A stretch of 6,436 nt of DNA from Promethearchaeota archaeon (GCA_019057735.1 JAHLWV010000130.1:1-6436); one strand, 5' to 3'. Counted from the first letter of the stretch, positions 1 to 6,394 are shown. Numbers and translations are program-made. The notes: generated by a model not told the origin, from the sequence alone.

Positions 1-165
1 AAGGGAATTAAATTATAAAACATAATTTAGTTATAACCTTTCTTTTGTAAATCATAAATACAAAGGACTTTTCGGATCATTTGTTACAAAACCAAAATGG
101 GAAGTAATACTTTTTGCTCTCATCTCACAGATTATATCAAAAAATCTTTTTACCAAGCTTCATCT
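1..165 (-). other. Operon 3' flank; no convincing gene, possible coding remnant
   Basis: After the oxidoreductase stop (166-168) an ATG follows 2 bases later (161-163) but reads only eight codons (MKLGKKIF) to a stop at 137-139. A neighbouring frame is open from a TTG at 154-156 to a TGA at 52-54 and contains RAKSITSHFGFVTNDPKS. Deleting one T from the six-T run (minus strand, about 140-145) would join the two into one 36-codon frame. This may be a decayed gene or chance. An ATG at 21-23 is open to the window edge, but its nearest AAAGG (37-41) is 13 bases away, so it is not called as a gene. No hairpin with a T-run was seen, so the operon may continue beyond the window. Confidence 0.35.
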
Positions 166-1176
166 TTATAATAAAATTTCTTTTTCAATTTCTGCTGATT
201 TTATTTCTTGAAGAACAATCTGTAAAGATTCTTTTGCATCTTCAGGTGTCACTCTTTCAGGGTATTTATTATTTTGTAAACATTCAATCCAGTATTTTAT
301 TTCATTATAATAACCGCGAATTTCAGATATGTTTCCACCAGTATTAATAGAATTTATTTTATCTTTTGTAATATTCAAAAGCTCTGAATTTTTTTCTTTA
401 TACATTATTAACGGTTGAGTTTTTGAATTATATTCAATAACTGTTCCATCTTCGAATACTCCTCTTATTTCTTGCATGAATCCATAAGATTTACTTAAAT
501 CCCAACCCCCTTCAGCATTTACTATCGTATCTCTGTACCTATATGTTGAACATATATGTTGCCATCCTTTTTTATCTTTTTTCCCTAAAGAATAAACTGA
601 TTTCGGTTTTCCTAATAAATAATAAATATAATCTACATCATGGATATGAAGATCAAGTGCAGCACTACCACTTCTATTAGGGTCAAAATACCAATTATCC
701 CATCCAAATATAGGAGGTGCGCTAATACGGGTACATTTAAGAACTTTTAACTTACCAAATTTTTTTGAGTCTACAATCCTCTTAAACTCAATATATTCTG
801 GCCAAAAACGCAAAACCATACCAATCATCAATTTTACTTTTACCTCTTTTATCTTTGTAATTATTTCTTCGGTATCTTTTAAATTAAGTGTAAACGGTTT
901 CTCGCAAAATATATCCTTTTTAGCATTACAGCATTTTAAAATAAATTCTTTATGCAAATATGTCGGAAGACAAATATCTATAGCATCAATTTCACTACAA
1001 TTTATCAGTTCATCTGAATCGGCAAAAACCTCCGATTTGGTTAGATTTGCAATCTTCTCTGCACGTTCCATACTTATATCTGAAGCGCCTACAACCTTAA
1101 CATCTTCTAAAATATTATAGCAATTAGCATGTACTGTTCCCATAAAACCACAACCAATAATTCCAACTTTAATCAT
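166..1176 (-). CDS. Gfo/Idh/MocA-family NAD(P)-dependent sugar oxidoreductase, classical D-x-x-x-H form
   Basis: Second predicted sugar dehydrogenase of the operon, 336 residues. The Rossmann motif is GIIGCGFMG (5-13), with D33 at the end of the second strand suggesting NAD(H). The EKP catalytic motif is E92-K93-P94. The C-terminal sheet domain contains DPNRSGSAALDLHIHDVDYI (165-184), giving D175 and H179 in the same relation as D172/H176 of Bacillus inositol dehydrogenase. The segment WDNWYFDP (159-166) just before it probably lines the sugar pocket. AGGAG at 1186-1190, 9 bases upstream, confirms the ATG at 1174-1176. The gap from the previous gene is 18 bases. It is the last clear gene in the window. 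It is only distantly similar to the other oxidoreductase and has the classical Asp, so the two are probably not recent duplicates and may catalyse opposite or different redox steps. Family certain; specificity unknown. Confidence 0.93.
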   Translation of the reverse strand: MIKVGIIGCGFMGTVHANCYNILEDVKVVGASDISMERAEKIANLTKSEVFADSDELINCSEIDAIDICLPTYLHKEFILKCCNAKKDIFCEKPFTLNLKDTEEIITKIKEVKVKLMIGMVLRFWPEYIEFKRIVDSKKFGKLKVLKCTRISAPPIFGWDNWYFDPNRSGSAALDLHIHDVDYIYYLLGKPKSVYSLGKKDKKGWQHICSTYRYRDTIVNAEGGWDLSKSYGFMQEIRGVFEDGTVIEYNSKTQPLIMYKEKNSELLNITKDKINSINTGGNISEIRGYYNEIKYWIECLQNNKYPERVTPEDAKESLQIVLQEIKSAEIEKEILL

Positions 1177-1185
1177 AATATTTTT

Positions 1186-1190
1186 CTCCT
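1186..1190 (-). promoter_or_regulatory. Ribosome binding site of the second oxidoreductase
   Basis: AGGAG on the minus strand, 9 bases before the ATG at 1174-1176 and 4 bases after the stop codon of the preceding gene (1195-1197). This confirms both the start and the co-transcribed arrangement. Confidence 0.75.
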
Positions 1191-1194
1191 AATT

Positions 1195-2166
1195 TTATAA
1201 ATATATTTTTTCTCCGGATTCTATCGATTTGTTTGCTGCCAATGTTGCAATCAAAGTCTCTAAAGCATCGGAATAATTACATTTAATCTTCGAATCATCT
1301 TTAGTTTTTACTGAATTAATAAATATAACGTCCTCTTCCCAATATCCATCTACTTTTGAATTAATAGTTTCTGTTTTACCATTAGTAATTATCTTTAAAG
1401 TATCCAATGAATATATCTTTAAATGCATATCTTTTGTTATAATTTCCAATTTTGGAAACCAACCCGAAAGAAGACAAGTAGAATTTATACAACCAATTGC
1501 TTTATTTTTAAAATGTAAATTTATAGAACTTGCTTCATTAATATTATAATTGCAATTACTCATTGAATGTTTATACCCTTGAGCAAAAATCATATCTATT
1601 TCTCCAACAAGATATCGAGAAAGATCAATTATGTGTGTAGTTTGTTCTACTATTTGTCCTCCGGATTTTTCTTTTATAGTCCACCAGTCCACAGGTACAA
1701 CTCCGCCAAAATATTTACCACAGACCAAAGCAACTTTTTGGTCTTTTAATAACTCTTTTGCCTTTTCAACTATATCTAAATATCTGAAAACATAACCTAC
1801 ACTTACTATAATCCCATTTTCCTTAATAATTTTTTCTGTATTTTTTGCTTCATCTATATTTAGTCCGATAGGTTTCTCGATAAAAATATTGATTCCCTTT
1901 TTTGCAGCTAAAGATTCAATGAGTGAATGAGCAAAAGGAGGAACACAAATATAGCAAGCATCTAACTTTTCCTCATCGAACATTTTTTTATAATCATAAT
2001 ACACTTTTGCATTAAATTTTTTGGCTTCTTTTTCTGCTCTTTCCAAAAGAATATCACATATCGACACAATTTCTACTTCTTCCATCTCCGAAAGATTTTT
2101 CATGTGGATACGAGCTATCGTCCCACATCCTACAACACCAATTCTTAGTGGCATTTTATTTATCAT
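1195..2166 (-). CDS. Gfo/Idh/MocA-family NAD(P)-dependent sugar oxidoreductase, EQ-x-x-H variant
   Basis: Predicted cytoplasmic dehydrogenase or ketoreductase acting on a sugar or cyclitol. At 323 residues, the N-terminal Rossmann domain carries GVVGCGTIA (10-18) for the dinucleotide and an acidic end of strand 2 (D38), which favours NAD(H). The catalytic lysine lies in EKP (E97-K98-P99). The C-terminal domain has SGGQIVEQTTHIIDL (168-182), with E174 at the usual Asp position and H178 as catalytic His. This 'GGQ.vEQ.tH..D' form is a recognised subgroup distinct from the Asp form in the next gene. The longest frame overlaps the epimerase gene by 11 bases. However, the only purine-rich site (GAGAGG, about 2167-2172) abuts the first ATG and is 12 bases from a second ATG at 2152-2154, one base after the epimerase TAA. 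The real start may therefore be 2154, giving 319 residues beginning MPLRIGVVG. Family secure; substrate unknown. Confidence 0.92.
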   Translation of the reverse strand: MINKMPLRIGVVGCGTIARIHMKNLSEMEEVEIVSICDILLERAEKEAKKFNAKVYYDYKKMFDEEKLDACYICVPPFAHSLIESLAAKKGINIFIEKPIGLNIDEAKNTEKIIKENGIIVSVGYVFRYLDIVEKAKELLKDQKVALVCGKYFGGVVPVDWWTIKEKSGGQIVEQTTHIIDLSRYLVGEIDMIFAQGYKHSMSNCNYNINEASSINLHFKNKAIGCINSTCLLSGWFPKLEIITKDMHLKIYSLDTLKIITNGKTETINSKVDGYWEEDVIFINSVKTKDDSKIKCNYSDALETLIATLAANKSIESGEKIYL

Positions 2167-3013
2167 CCTCTCTATTTAATATTTTATCCATACTAATAGA
2201 TGTTTCAAATATTAGACTTTCAGGATAATATTTTGGGGGAAATAACTCAGCAATAATATAACTATTATATCCAATTTCTTTAAGTGCTGAAATCACATCA
2301 GGCCAGTTAACATCACCATAAAGGAGATTTACAAAGCCTTCCGCAGTGCCAACAGACTTTTTAAAATCCTTGACGTGCACTTTTTTAATCCGGCTCCCTA
2401 AAATTTTTATCCATTGTTCCGGAAACCCAATTTGAAGTATATTACCCACATCAAAGTAAACTCCCACATACAAACTACCAATTGAATCTATAAAGTGCTT
2501 CATTTCAACTGGACTAAGTAAAAATTTGTTCCAAACATTCTCAATGGCAATATTTATCTTATAAGTTTCCGCAATAGGAGCTAATTCTTTCAAAGCCTGG
2601 AATGAACGTTCATAAACCTTATCATAAGAAACCACGGGGAAACCGGGCTTAAAGAAAACATCTACCGCACCAGGAACAATTAATATAGTATCTACTTCAA
2701 GCCAACTTGCTACTTCCAACATTTTCTTAACAATCCTCTTGGCTTTTTCCCGTTCTGAAGAATTATCGCTTGTCAGAGAATAATCCCAGAAAAGTCCAGT
2801 AGCCAAACTGCTTATTTCAACACCGATAGAACGAGATATTTTTACAATCTTTTGAATATCTCTTTTAGTAGAGCTTAATGTAATTTCTCCTTCTTCTGCA
2901 ATTGCTACCTCAACACCATCAAACTTTGCTTCTTTCGCCAACTTGAAACAATCTTTTAAATTCATAATAGTAGGAAATGCCCACTGGCTGATTCCTTTCT
3001 TTTGAGTATACAT
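2156..3013 (-). CDS. Sugar (phosphate) isomerase/epimerase, TIM-barrel, xylose-isomerase-like (AP endonuclease 2 fold)
   Basis: Predicted cytoplasmic metal-dependent enzyme that isomerises or epimerises a keto sugar, or acts on a 3-keto-glycoside. The 285-residue length suits the family that includes IolE/IolI, UlaE, D-tagatose 3-epimerase and YcjR. The four metal ligands expected by analogy with D-tagatose/D-psicose epimerases are visible in order: E158 (AIENVWN), D188 (YFDVGN), H213 (KVHVKD) and E256 (IIAELF). Their spacing resembles the 152/185/211/246 set of D-tagatose epimerase. The N-terminal strand (7-14, GISQWAFP) and FDGVE (31-35) are also typical. The start is fixed by AAAGGAGG at 3023-3030, 9 bases upstream and the strongest site in the window. 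The end runs into the first oxidoreductase, implying translational coupling. The metal-binding fold is well supported. The reaction (C3 or C4 epimerase, isomerase, or eliminating enzyme) is inference from context. Confidence 0.9.
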   Translation of the reverse strand: MYTQKKGISQWAFPTIMNLKDCFKLAKEAKFDGVEVAIAEEGEITLSSTKRDIQKIVKISRSIGVEISSLATGLFWDYSLTSDNSSEREKAKRIVKKMLEVASWLEVDTILIVPGAVDVFFKPGFPVVSYDKVYERSFQALKELAPIAETYKINIAIENVWNKFLLSPVEMKHFIDSIGSLYVGVYFDVGNILQIGFPEQWIKILGSRIKKVHVKDFKKSVGTAEGFVNLLYGDVNWPDVISALKEIGYNSYIIAELFPPKYYPESLIFETSISMDKILNREDDK

Positions 3014-3022
3014 TTCTCGTAA

Positions 3023-3030
3023 CCTCCTTT
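3023..3030 (-). promoter_or_regulatory. Strong ribosome binding site of the epimerase gene
   Basis: The minus strand reads AAAGGAGG, a near-complete anti-16S complement, 9 bases before the ATG at 3011-3013. It is the best Shine-Dalgarno in the window and suggests that the enzyme half of the operon is translated independently of the permeases. I see no convincing promoter in the 232-base gap upstream. A TTGTAA / TAATAG pair with a 17-base spacer exists there but is too degenerate to call. Confidence 0.75.
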
Positions 3031-3078
3031 ATATCAATTATTTAATAACCCTTCACAAAGCTATTACTTACAGAAATA

Positions 3079-3210
3079 CTAAATTACAACACAACCTGAA
3101 TAAGAAAACGCAAGAATTCCATCCTTTCCGTTTGCATAATCGTTAATAAGAGTTTGAAAAGAACCCATCTTCCTGGAAGACAGTCCTGGAAAGCCCTCTA
3201 AAAAAAGCAA
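3079..3210 (-). CDS. Possible small ORF or gene remnant, 43 codons (uncertain)
   Basis: An open frame lies in the gap between permease 2 and the epimerase. Reading from TTG at 3208-3210 it encodes 43 residues: MLFLEGFPGLSSRKMGSF at the start and AFSYSGCVVI at the end, stopping at TAG 3079-3081. A TAA stop lies three codons before the TTG. AAAAAGGA at 3220-3227 is 9 bases before this TTG, a plausible ribosome binding site. An internal ATG at 3166-3168 would give 29 residues. By hand count the stretch is about 37% G+C, against about 17% in the 35 bases before it and 28% in the 65 bases after it, as expected of coding or formerly coding DNA. I do not recognise the peptide. It could be a real small protein, a remnant of a lost gene, or chance. 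Confidence 0.3.
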   Translation of the reverse strand: MLFLEGFPGLSSRKMGSFQTLINDYANGKDGILAFSYSGCVVI

Positions 3211-3245
3211 AATTCCTTATCCTTTTTTATTCACATTTTTAAAAA

Positions 3246-4082
3246 CTATTTAATCGCTCCAAGTGTGATTCCTGAGATAATCTTTTCAGACAATAGTATG
3301 AATATAATTGTTGTAGGTATAATAACTAAAACAGAACCAGCGAAAATTGAACACCAGTCACTTGTATATTGCAATGATGAATATAAAGAATATAAACCAA
3401 GAGATAATGTTCTATTTTCAGTTCCCGTAGTAAATATAAGAGCTAAAATATATTCATTCCATAATCCAATAAAATTAAAAATTGCTGCAGTCACAATACC
3501 AGGAGTAGCCATTGGAACCATTACTTTAAAAAAGGTTTGAAATTCATTACAGCCATCAATATAGGCTGCATCTTCCAACTCTGATGGTATGGATAGAAAA
3601 AACCCAGTAAGAAGAAAAACCGTGAAAGGAATCGATAAAGTTGTGTAAACAATTATCAACCCAGGCAGTGTATCTACAAGATTTAAAGATGCCATAATTT
3701 TAAATAATGGAATAAACAATAGTTGAAAAGGAATTCCCATACCAGCAAGATAAAAAAATGTTATAGGTTGCGCAAACCTTATTTTCATCCTGGTCAGTGC
3801 GTAAGATGCAGGAGCTGAAATTATTATTATCAAGGCAACTGAAATTATTACTACAAATACACTGTTAAAGGTGTACCTCCCAAAATCTAAATTAGACCAG
3901 GCATTTTGGAAATTAACTAGATTTAACTTTTCTGGTAGACTCCAGAGTTGCTTAAATACTGTTTTATTTGTCTTAAATGAAGAAATAACTATAAAGTAAA
4001 GAAGCATTCCAATCGAAATACTCCAACTAATTAAAATTGCATGTGAAGCAAATCCTCTAAATGAAAACTTATTTAACTTCAT
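3246..4082 (-). CDS. ABC sugar transporter permease, MalG/UgpE-like (CUT1)
   Basis: Second membrane subunit of the importer, partner of the permease at 4123-5019. At 278 residues it has the usual MalG/UgpE length. There are about six membrane segments (roughly 14-35, 72-93, 107-130, 140-163, 192-213, 245-266). The EAA loop spans 170-191, in the form EDAAYIDG (E170, A172, A173, G177) followed by VMVPM, and should contact the ATPase. The C-terminus GITLGAIK matches the typical MalG-like ending. AAGGAA at 4093-4098, 10 bases upstream, supports the ATG at 4080-4082. A 232-base gap follows its TAG stop before the next large gene, the longest non-coding interval in the cluster. No ATP-binding subunit is encoded next to it. 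Confidence 0.93.
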   Translation of the reverse strand: MKLNKFSFRGFASHAILISWSISIGMLLYFIVISSFKTNKTVFKQLWSLPEKLNLVNFQNAWSNLDFGRYTFNSVFVVIISVALIIIISAPASYALTRMKIRFAQPITFFYLAGMGIPFQLLFIPLFKIMASLNLVDTLPGLIIVYTTLSIPFTVFLLTGFFLSIPSELEDAAYIDGCNEFQTFFKVMVPMATPGIVTAAIFNFIGLWNEYILALIFTTGTENRTLSLGLYSLYSSLQYTSDWCSIFAGSVLVIIPTTIIFILLSEKIISGITLGAIK

Positions 4083-4122
4083 ATTCTATCTTTTCCTTGC
4101 TTTGCTTTTTAAAAAATCATAA

Positions 4123-5019
4123 TCAATATTCATAAATTTCCCTCTTGATAAATTTCCTTATTATAAATGCCATTATTAATACTAACAATAATGTGACAAC
4201 ACCTATGGAGCTAGCATATCCTAATTGAAATATCGGATCCCTCTTACCAAAACCTACAATATATAGATATACAGCATTAGTCCACAATGCTCTGGGCGGA
4301 AGTATTCCTCCAAATGCATATAATAAATCAAACATCTTAATAGCATTAATTCCCCAAAAGGTTATTGCTATTACTAAAACCTCCTTTAGTAGAGGTATTG
4401 TGATCTTAAAAAATATTTGCAATTCAGTTGCACCTTCTATTCTAGCTGCTTCATATAAATAAGGAGGGATTCTTTCAATTCCTGCCATTAACAATATTAA
4501 ATAAAAACCAACACTTAACCAAATAACTACAAATAAAACACTTCCGAATATATGTCTGGTGTCAGTAAATACATATTTTGACAGTACTTCTATATGTAAC
4601 AACTTAAAAAATTGATTTAACAATCCAGTCCTGGGATTATATACCAATAAACCCCAATATATCGAATGAACCACAGGAGCGATAATATAGGGAAAAAATA
4701 TAATAGCCCTATATGCTTTTTTCCCTCTAATACCAGAACCTAAAAGTAAAGAAAAAATAAATGCAATTAGGAAGATACCTATCCCACCAATAGTTAGCAG
4801 TAATAAAGTATTTTTAAAAGCTGCTAAAAAACTAGCATCACTTACAAGCTTTGAAAAATTCTTAAAACCCACAAATTCCATATTTTTACCAAAACCTGAC
4901 CATTTATAAAAGCTTAGCTTAATAGCTCCTATTGTAGGATATACAAAGAAATAGAGATATAAGATTAATGAAGGTGCTAAAAATATCCAGGCAATATACC
5001 CTCTTCTTTTTTTCATCAT
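4123..5019 (-). CDS. ABC sugar transporter permease, MalF/UgpA-like (CUT1)
   Basis: First of two integral membrane subunits forming the translocation channel in the cytoplasmic membrane. The 298 residues give about six membrane segments, at roughly 9-29, 70-95, 104-127, 157-180, 212-232 and 265-288. An early 'APSLILYLYFFVYP' segment (15-28) is characteristic of the MalF/UgpA partner. The cytoplasmic EAA loop, which docks onto the ATPase, is clear at 189-211: YEAARIEG (E190, A191, A192, G196) followed by IPLL. The protein begins with two consecutive Met codons. GAAGGA at 5026-5031 lies 6 bases from the first ATG and 9 from the second (5014-5016), so translation may begin at either. It follows the hairpin after the binding-protein gene and lies 40 bases before the second permease. 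Family assignment is secure; substrate is unknown. Confidence 0.93.
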   Translation of the reverse strand: MMKKRRGYIAWIFLAPSLILYLYFFVYPTIGAIKLSFYKWSGFGKNMEFVGFKNFSKLVSDASFLAAFKNTLLLLTIGGIGIFLIAFIFSLLLGSGIRGKKAYRAIIFFPYIIAPVVHSIYWGLLVYNPRTGLLNQFFKLLHIEVLSKYVFTDTRHIFGSVLFVVIWLSVGFYLILLMAGIERIPPYLYEAARIEGATELQIFFKITIPLLKEVLVIAITFWGINAIKMFDLLYAFGGILPPRALWTNAVYLYIVGFGKRDPIFQLGYASSIGVVTLLLVLIMAFIIRKFIKREIYEY

Positions 5020-5035
5020 ATATAATCCTTCTTTA

Positions 5036-5086
5036 TATAATAGTGTGTACCATCACAATATAAAGTAGATGGTACACACTATTATA
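5036..5086 (-). promoter_or_regulatory. Perfect 19-bp inverted repeat (RNA hairpin) between binding-protein and permease genes
   Basis: The arms at 5036-5054 and 5068-5086 are exact reverse complements (TATAATAGTGTGTACCATC and its complement), separated by a 13-base loop. In the minus-strand transcript the stem starts 9 bases after the binding-protein stop codon. It ends 4 bases before the Shine-Dalgarno region of the first permease. No T-run follows the stem (next bases TAAAGAAGG), so it is not a canonical intrinsic terminator. Hairpins between malE-type and malF-type genes are known to stabilise the upstream mRNA or reduce read-through, giving much more binding protein than permease, and that is the inferred role here. 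A DNA operator for a dimeric regulator is possible, but the full transcribed symmetry favours RNA. Confidence 0.8.
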
Positions 5087-5095
5087 ATTAATCAG

Positions 5096-6394
5096 CTATT
5101 GATTTTCCCAGTATCTTATTGTTTCTTTTTTCATCAATTTAACATATTCATCAGGTGTAATATTTCCTAAAAAAGCAAGGTCATGATTTTTTAAGTAAAC
5201 ATTCTTATAGTAATCGGGGTAGTTTTCTACAATCCCATCATGAGGACTAAATAAAGCTTCTGAATCTAAAAATGCTTGCCCTAAACCTTCCCATGCTGGT
5301 GGGATACCTGTTCCTATTGTAGTAGACATATTCCATGTCTTATTTACAAAAATCTGCTGATTATCAACAGTTGTACAGAATTTCAAGAAATCTACAATTT
5401 CAGGACCAACTTTAGTATCATTAAAAGAAGCCCAACCAATTAAGTAAGATTCCATATCAGTGATTTTTCCCACTCCTCCGGCAACTTCAGGAAATGGGAA
5501 AGCCCCCCATTCAAAATCCTCACTAACTTGATTTTTTAACTCGTTAGGAAGCCAGCTTCCACATAATTCCATAGCAGCTTCTCCTGATGCTAACAACAAT
5601 TGACCGGCAGGCCATGTAAATCCCTCAGCACCTTCAACAACATAACCTTTGTCAAACAACTCTCGTTCCATTTCAATAGCTTTTTTAAAAGCAGGATCTT
5701 CCCAACTTTCACCTGTTTTATCTTCCGCTGCTGCTAGTAGTGCTCCAGGTCCTTTTAGCTTTTCTATTATTTGGTAATACCACATATCATTATAGAAGTC
5801 TACCCCGCAATCCTGAGTTATAGGTGCAATATCCGAGGTAGTTTTTATAGTTTCACATAGCGCAAGAAATTCATCCCAGGTTTTTGGAACAGCCCAACCA
5901 TTATCCTGCCACAACTTTTTATCATAAATAAAACCATTAGTTACTAAATTATAAGGAATGACTGAAACCTTCCCATCATCATCGGCATATTGCTCAAGTG
6001 TCCCCGGAAGAAAACTATCTCTCCAAGGCCCCTCTCCTTCATAACCTGGCGTATCCAGTGCTTCATCCATTACTAATGATATTCCTTCCTTAATCAAAGA
6101 GCCTTTTAAAACATAGTTTTCCGTATCTACCAGGTCAACGACTTTACCACCACTCCTGGCAACTATAACTTTTGTCATAACTTCTCTACCCACAAAAGTT
6201 ACATCTATGGTTATTTCTGGTTTTATTTTTTTATACTCCTCAATCCATTTTTTAATGGCAGTAGCAGATGGTTCCTGTTCATTCCACATCGACCAATAAA
6301 CTATTGTTTTTGTTTCTCCCGCTGCTGCTCCTACTAATGGAATTGCGGAAACAGCAAACGCAACTATTAGTAAGCAAACGAATAATTTTTTCAT
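5096..6394 (-). CDS. ABC transporter extracellular sugar-binding protein (family 1, MalE/UgpB-like)
   Basis: Captures a carbohydrate outside the cytoplasmic membrane and delivers it to the two permeases encoded just downstream. The 432-residue length is normal for family-1 (CUT1) solute-binding proteins. Residues 1-25 form a Sec signal peptide: MKK, a hydrophobic core, then an Ala-rich end (VGAAA-GET) suited to signal peptidase I. The only early cysteine (C7) lies inside the hydrophobic core and is not in a lipobox, so the protein is probably not a lipoprotein. The mature start (about 30-38, IVYWSMWNE) is the usual first strand of this fold. Aromatic residues W34, W37, W205, W261, W281 and W354 are candidates for stacking against sugar rings. 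The C-terminal helix (412-431, ending RYWEN) is also typical. The start is supported by AAAGGAG at 6404-6410, 9 bases upstream. It is the first gene of the operon visible here, and a hairpin follows its TAG stop by 9 bases. The family call is secure; the ligand is unknown. Confidence 0.93.
   Translation of the reverse strand: MKKLFVCLLIVAFAVSAIPLVGAAAGETKTIVYWSMWNEQEPSATAIKKWIEEYKKIKPEITIDVTFVGREVMTKVIVARSGGKVVDLVDTENYVLKGSLIKEGISLVMDEALDTPGYEGEGPWRDSFLPGTLEQYADDDGKVSVIPYNLVTNGFIYDKKLWQDNGWAVPKTWDEFLALCETIKTTSDIAPITQDCGVDFYNDMWYYQIIEKLKGPGALLAAAEDKTGESWEDPAFKKAIEMERELFDKGYVVEGAEGFTWPAGQLLLASGEAAMELCGSWLPNELKNQVSEDFEWGAFPFPEVAGGVGKITDMESYLIGWASFNDTKVGPEIVDFLKFCTTVDNQQIFVNKTWNMSTTIGTGIPPAWEGLGQAFLDSEALFSPHDGIVENYPDYYKNVYLKNHDLAFLGNITPDEYVKLMKKETIRYWENQ

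Noticed and set aside
44..64. Short inverted repeat tttgta / tacaaa with a 9-base loop downstream of the operon
   Set aside because: A six-pair AT-rich stem with no following T-run is expected by chance in this composition, so it is not a supported terminator.
131..136. TATAAT on the minus strand downstream of the last gene
   Set aside because: No matching -35 element at a suitable distance, and perfect -10 hexamers are common by chance in such AT-rich DNA.
114..347. 77-codon open frame on the plus strand
   Set aside because: It is mostly antisense to the 3' end of an oxidoreductase gene with clear family motifs. Its Phe/Leu/Ile-rich peptide is what AT-rich antisense DNA produces.
1567..1749. 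60-codon open frame on the plus strand
   Set aside because: It is antisense to the EQ-type oxidoreductase, has low-complexity hydrophobic content and no ribosome binding site.
166..3013. myo-Inositol catabolic (iol) operon
   Set aside because: The folds match IolE/IolI and IolG, but no iolB, iolC, iolD or iolJ gene is present. The two dehydrogenases and the CUT1 importer fit a glycoside or keto-sugar route at least as well, so iol names were not assigned.
3171..3191. Direct repeat tcctggaa (3171-3178 and 3184-3191) with a near-palindrome tcttcctggaaga
   Set aside because: Only two 8-base copies, inside the possible small ORF. Too short to call an operator or terminator, and no T-run follows on either strand.
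3265..3540. 91-codon open frame on the plus strand
   Set aside because: It lies wholly inside the antisense of the MalG-like permease gene, has no credible homology features, and is best explained as a shadow frame.
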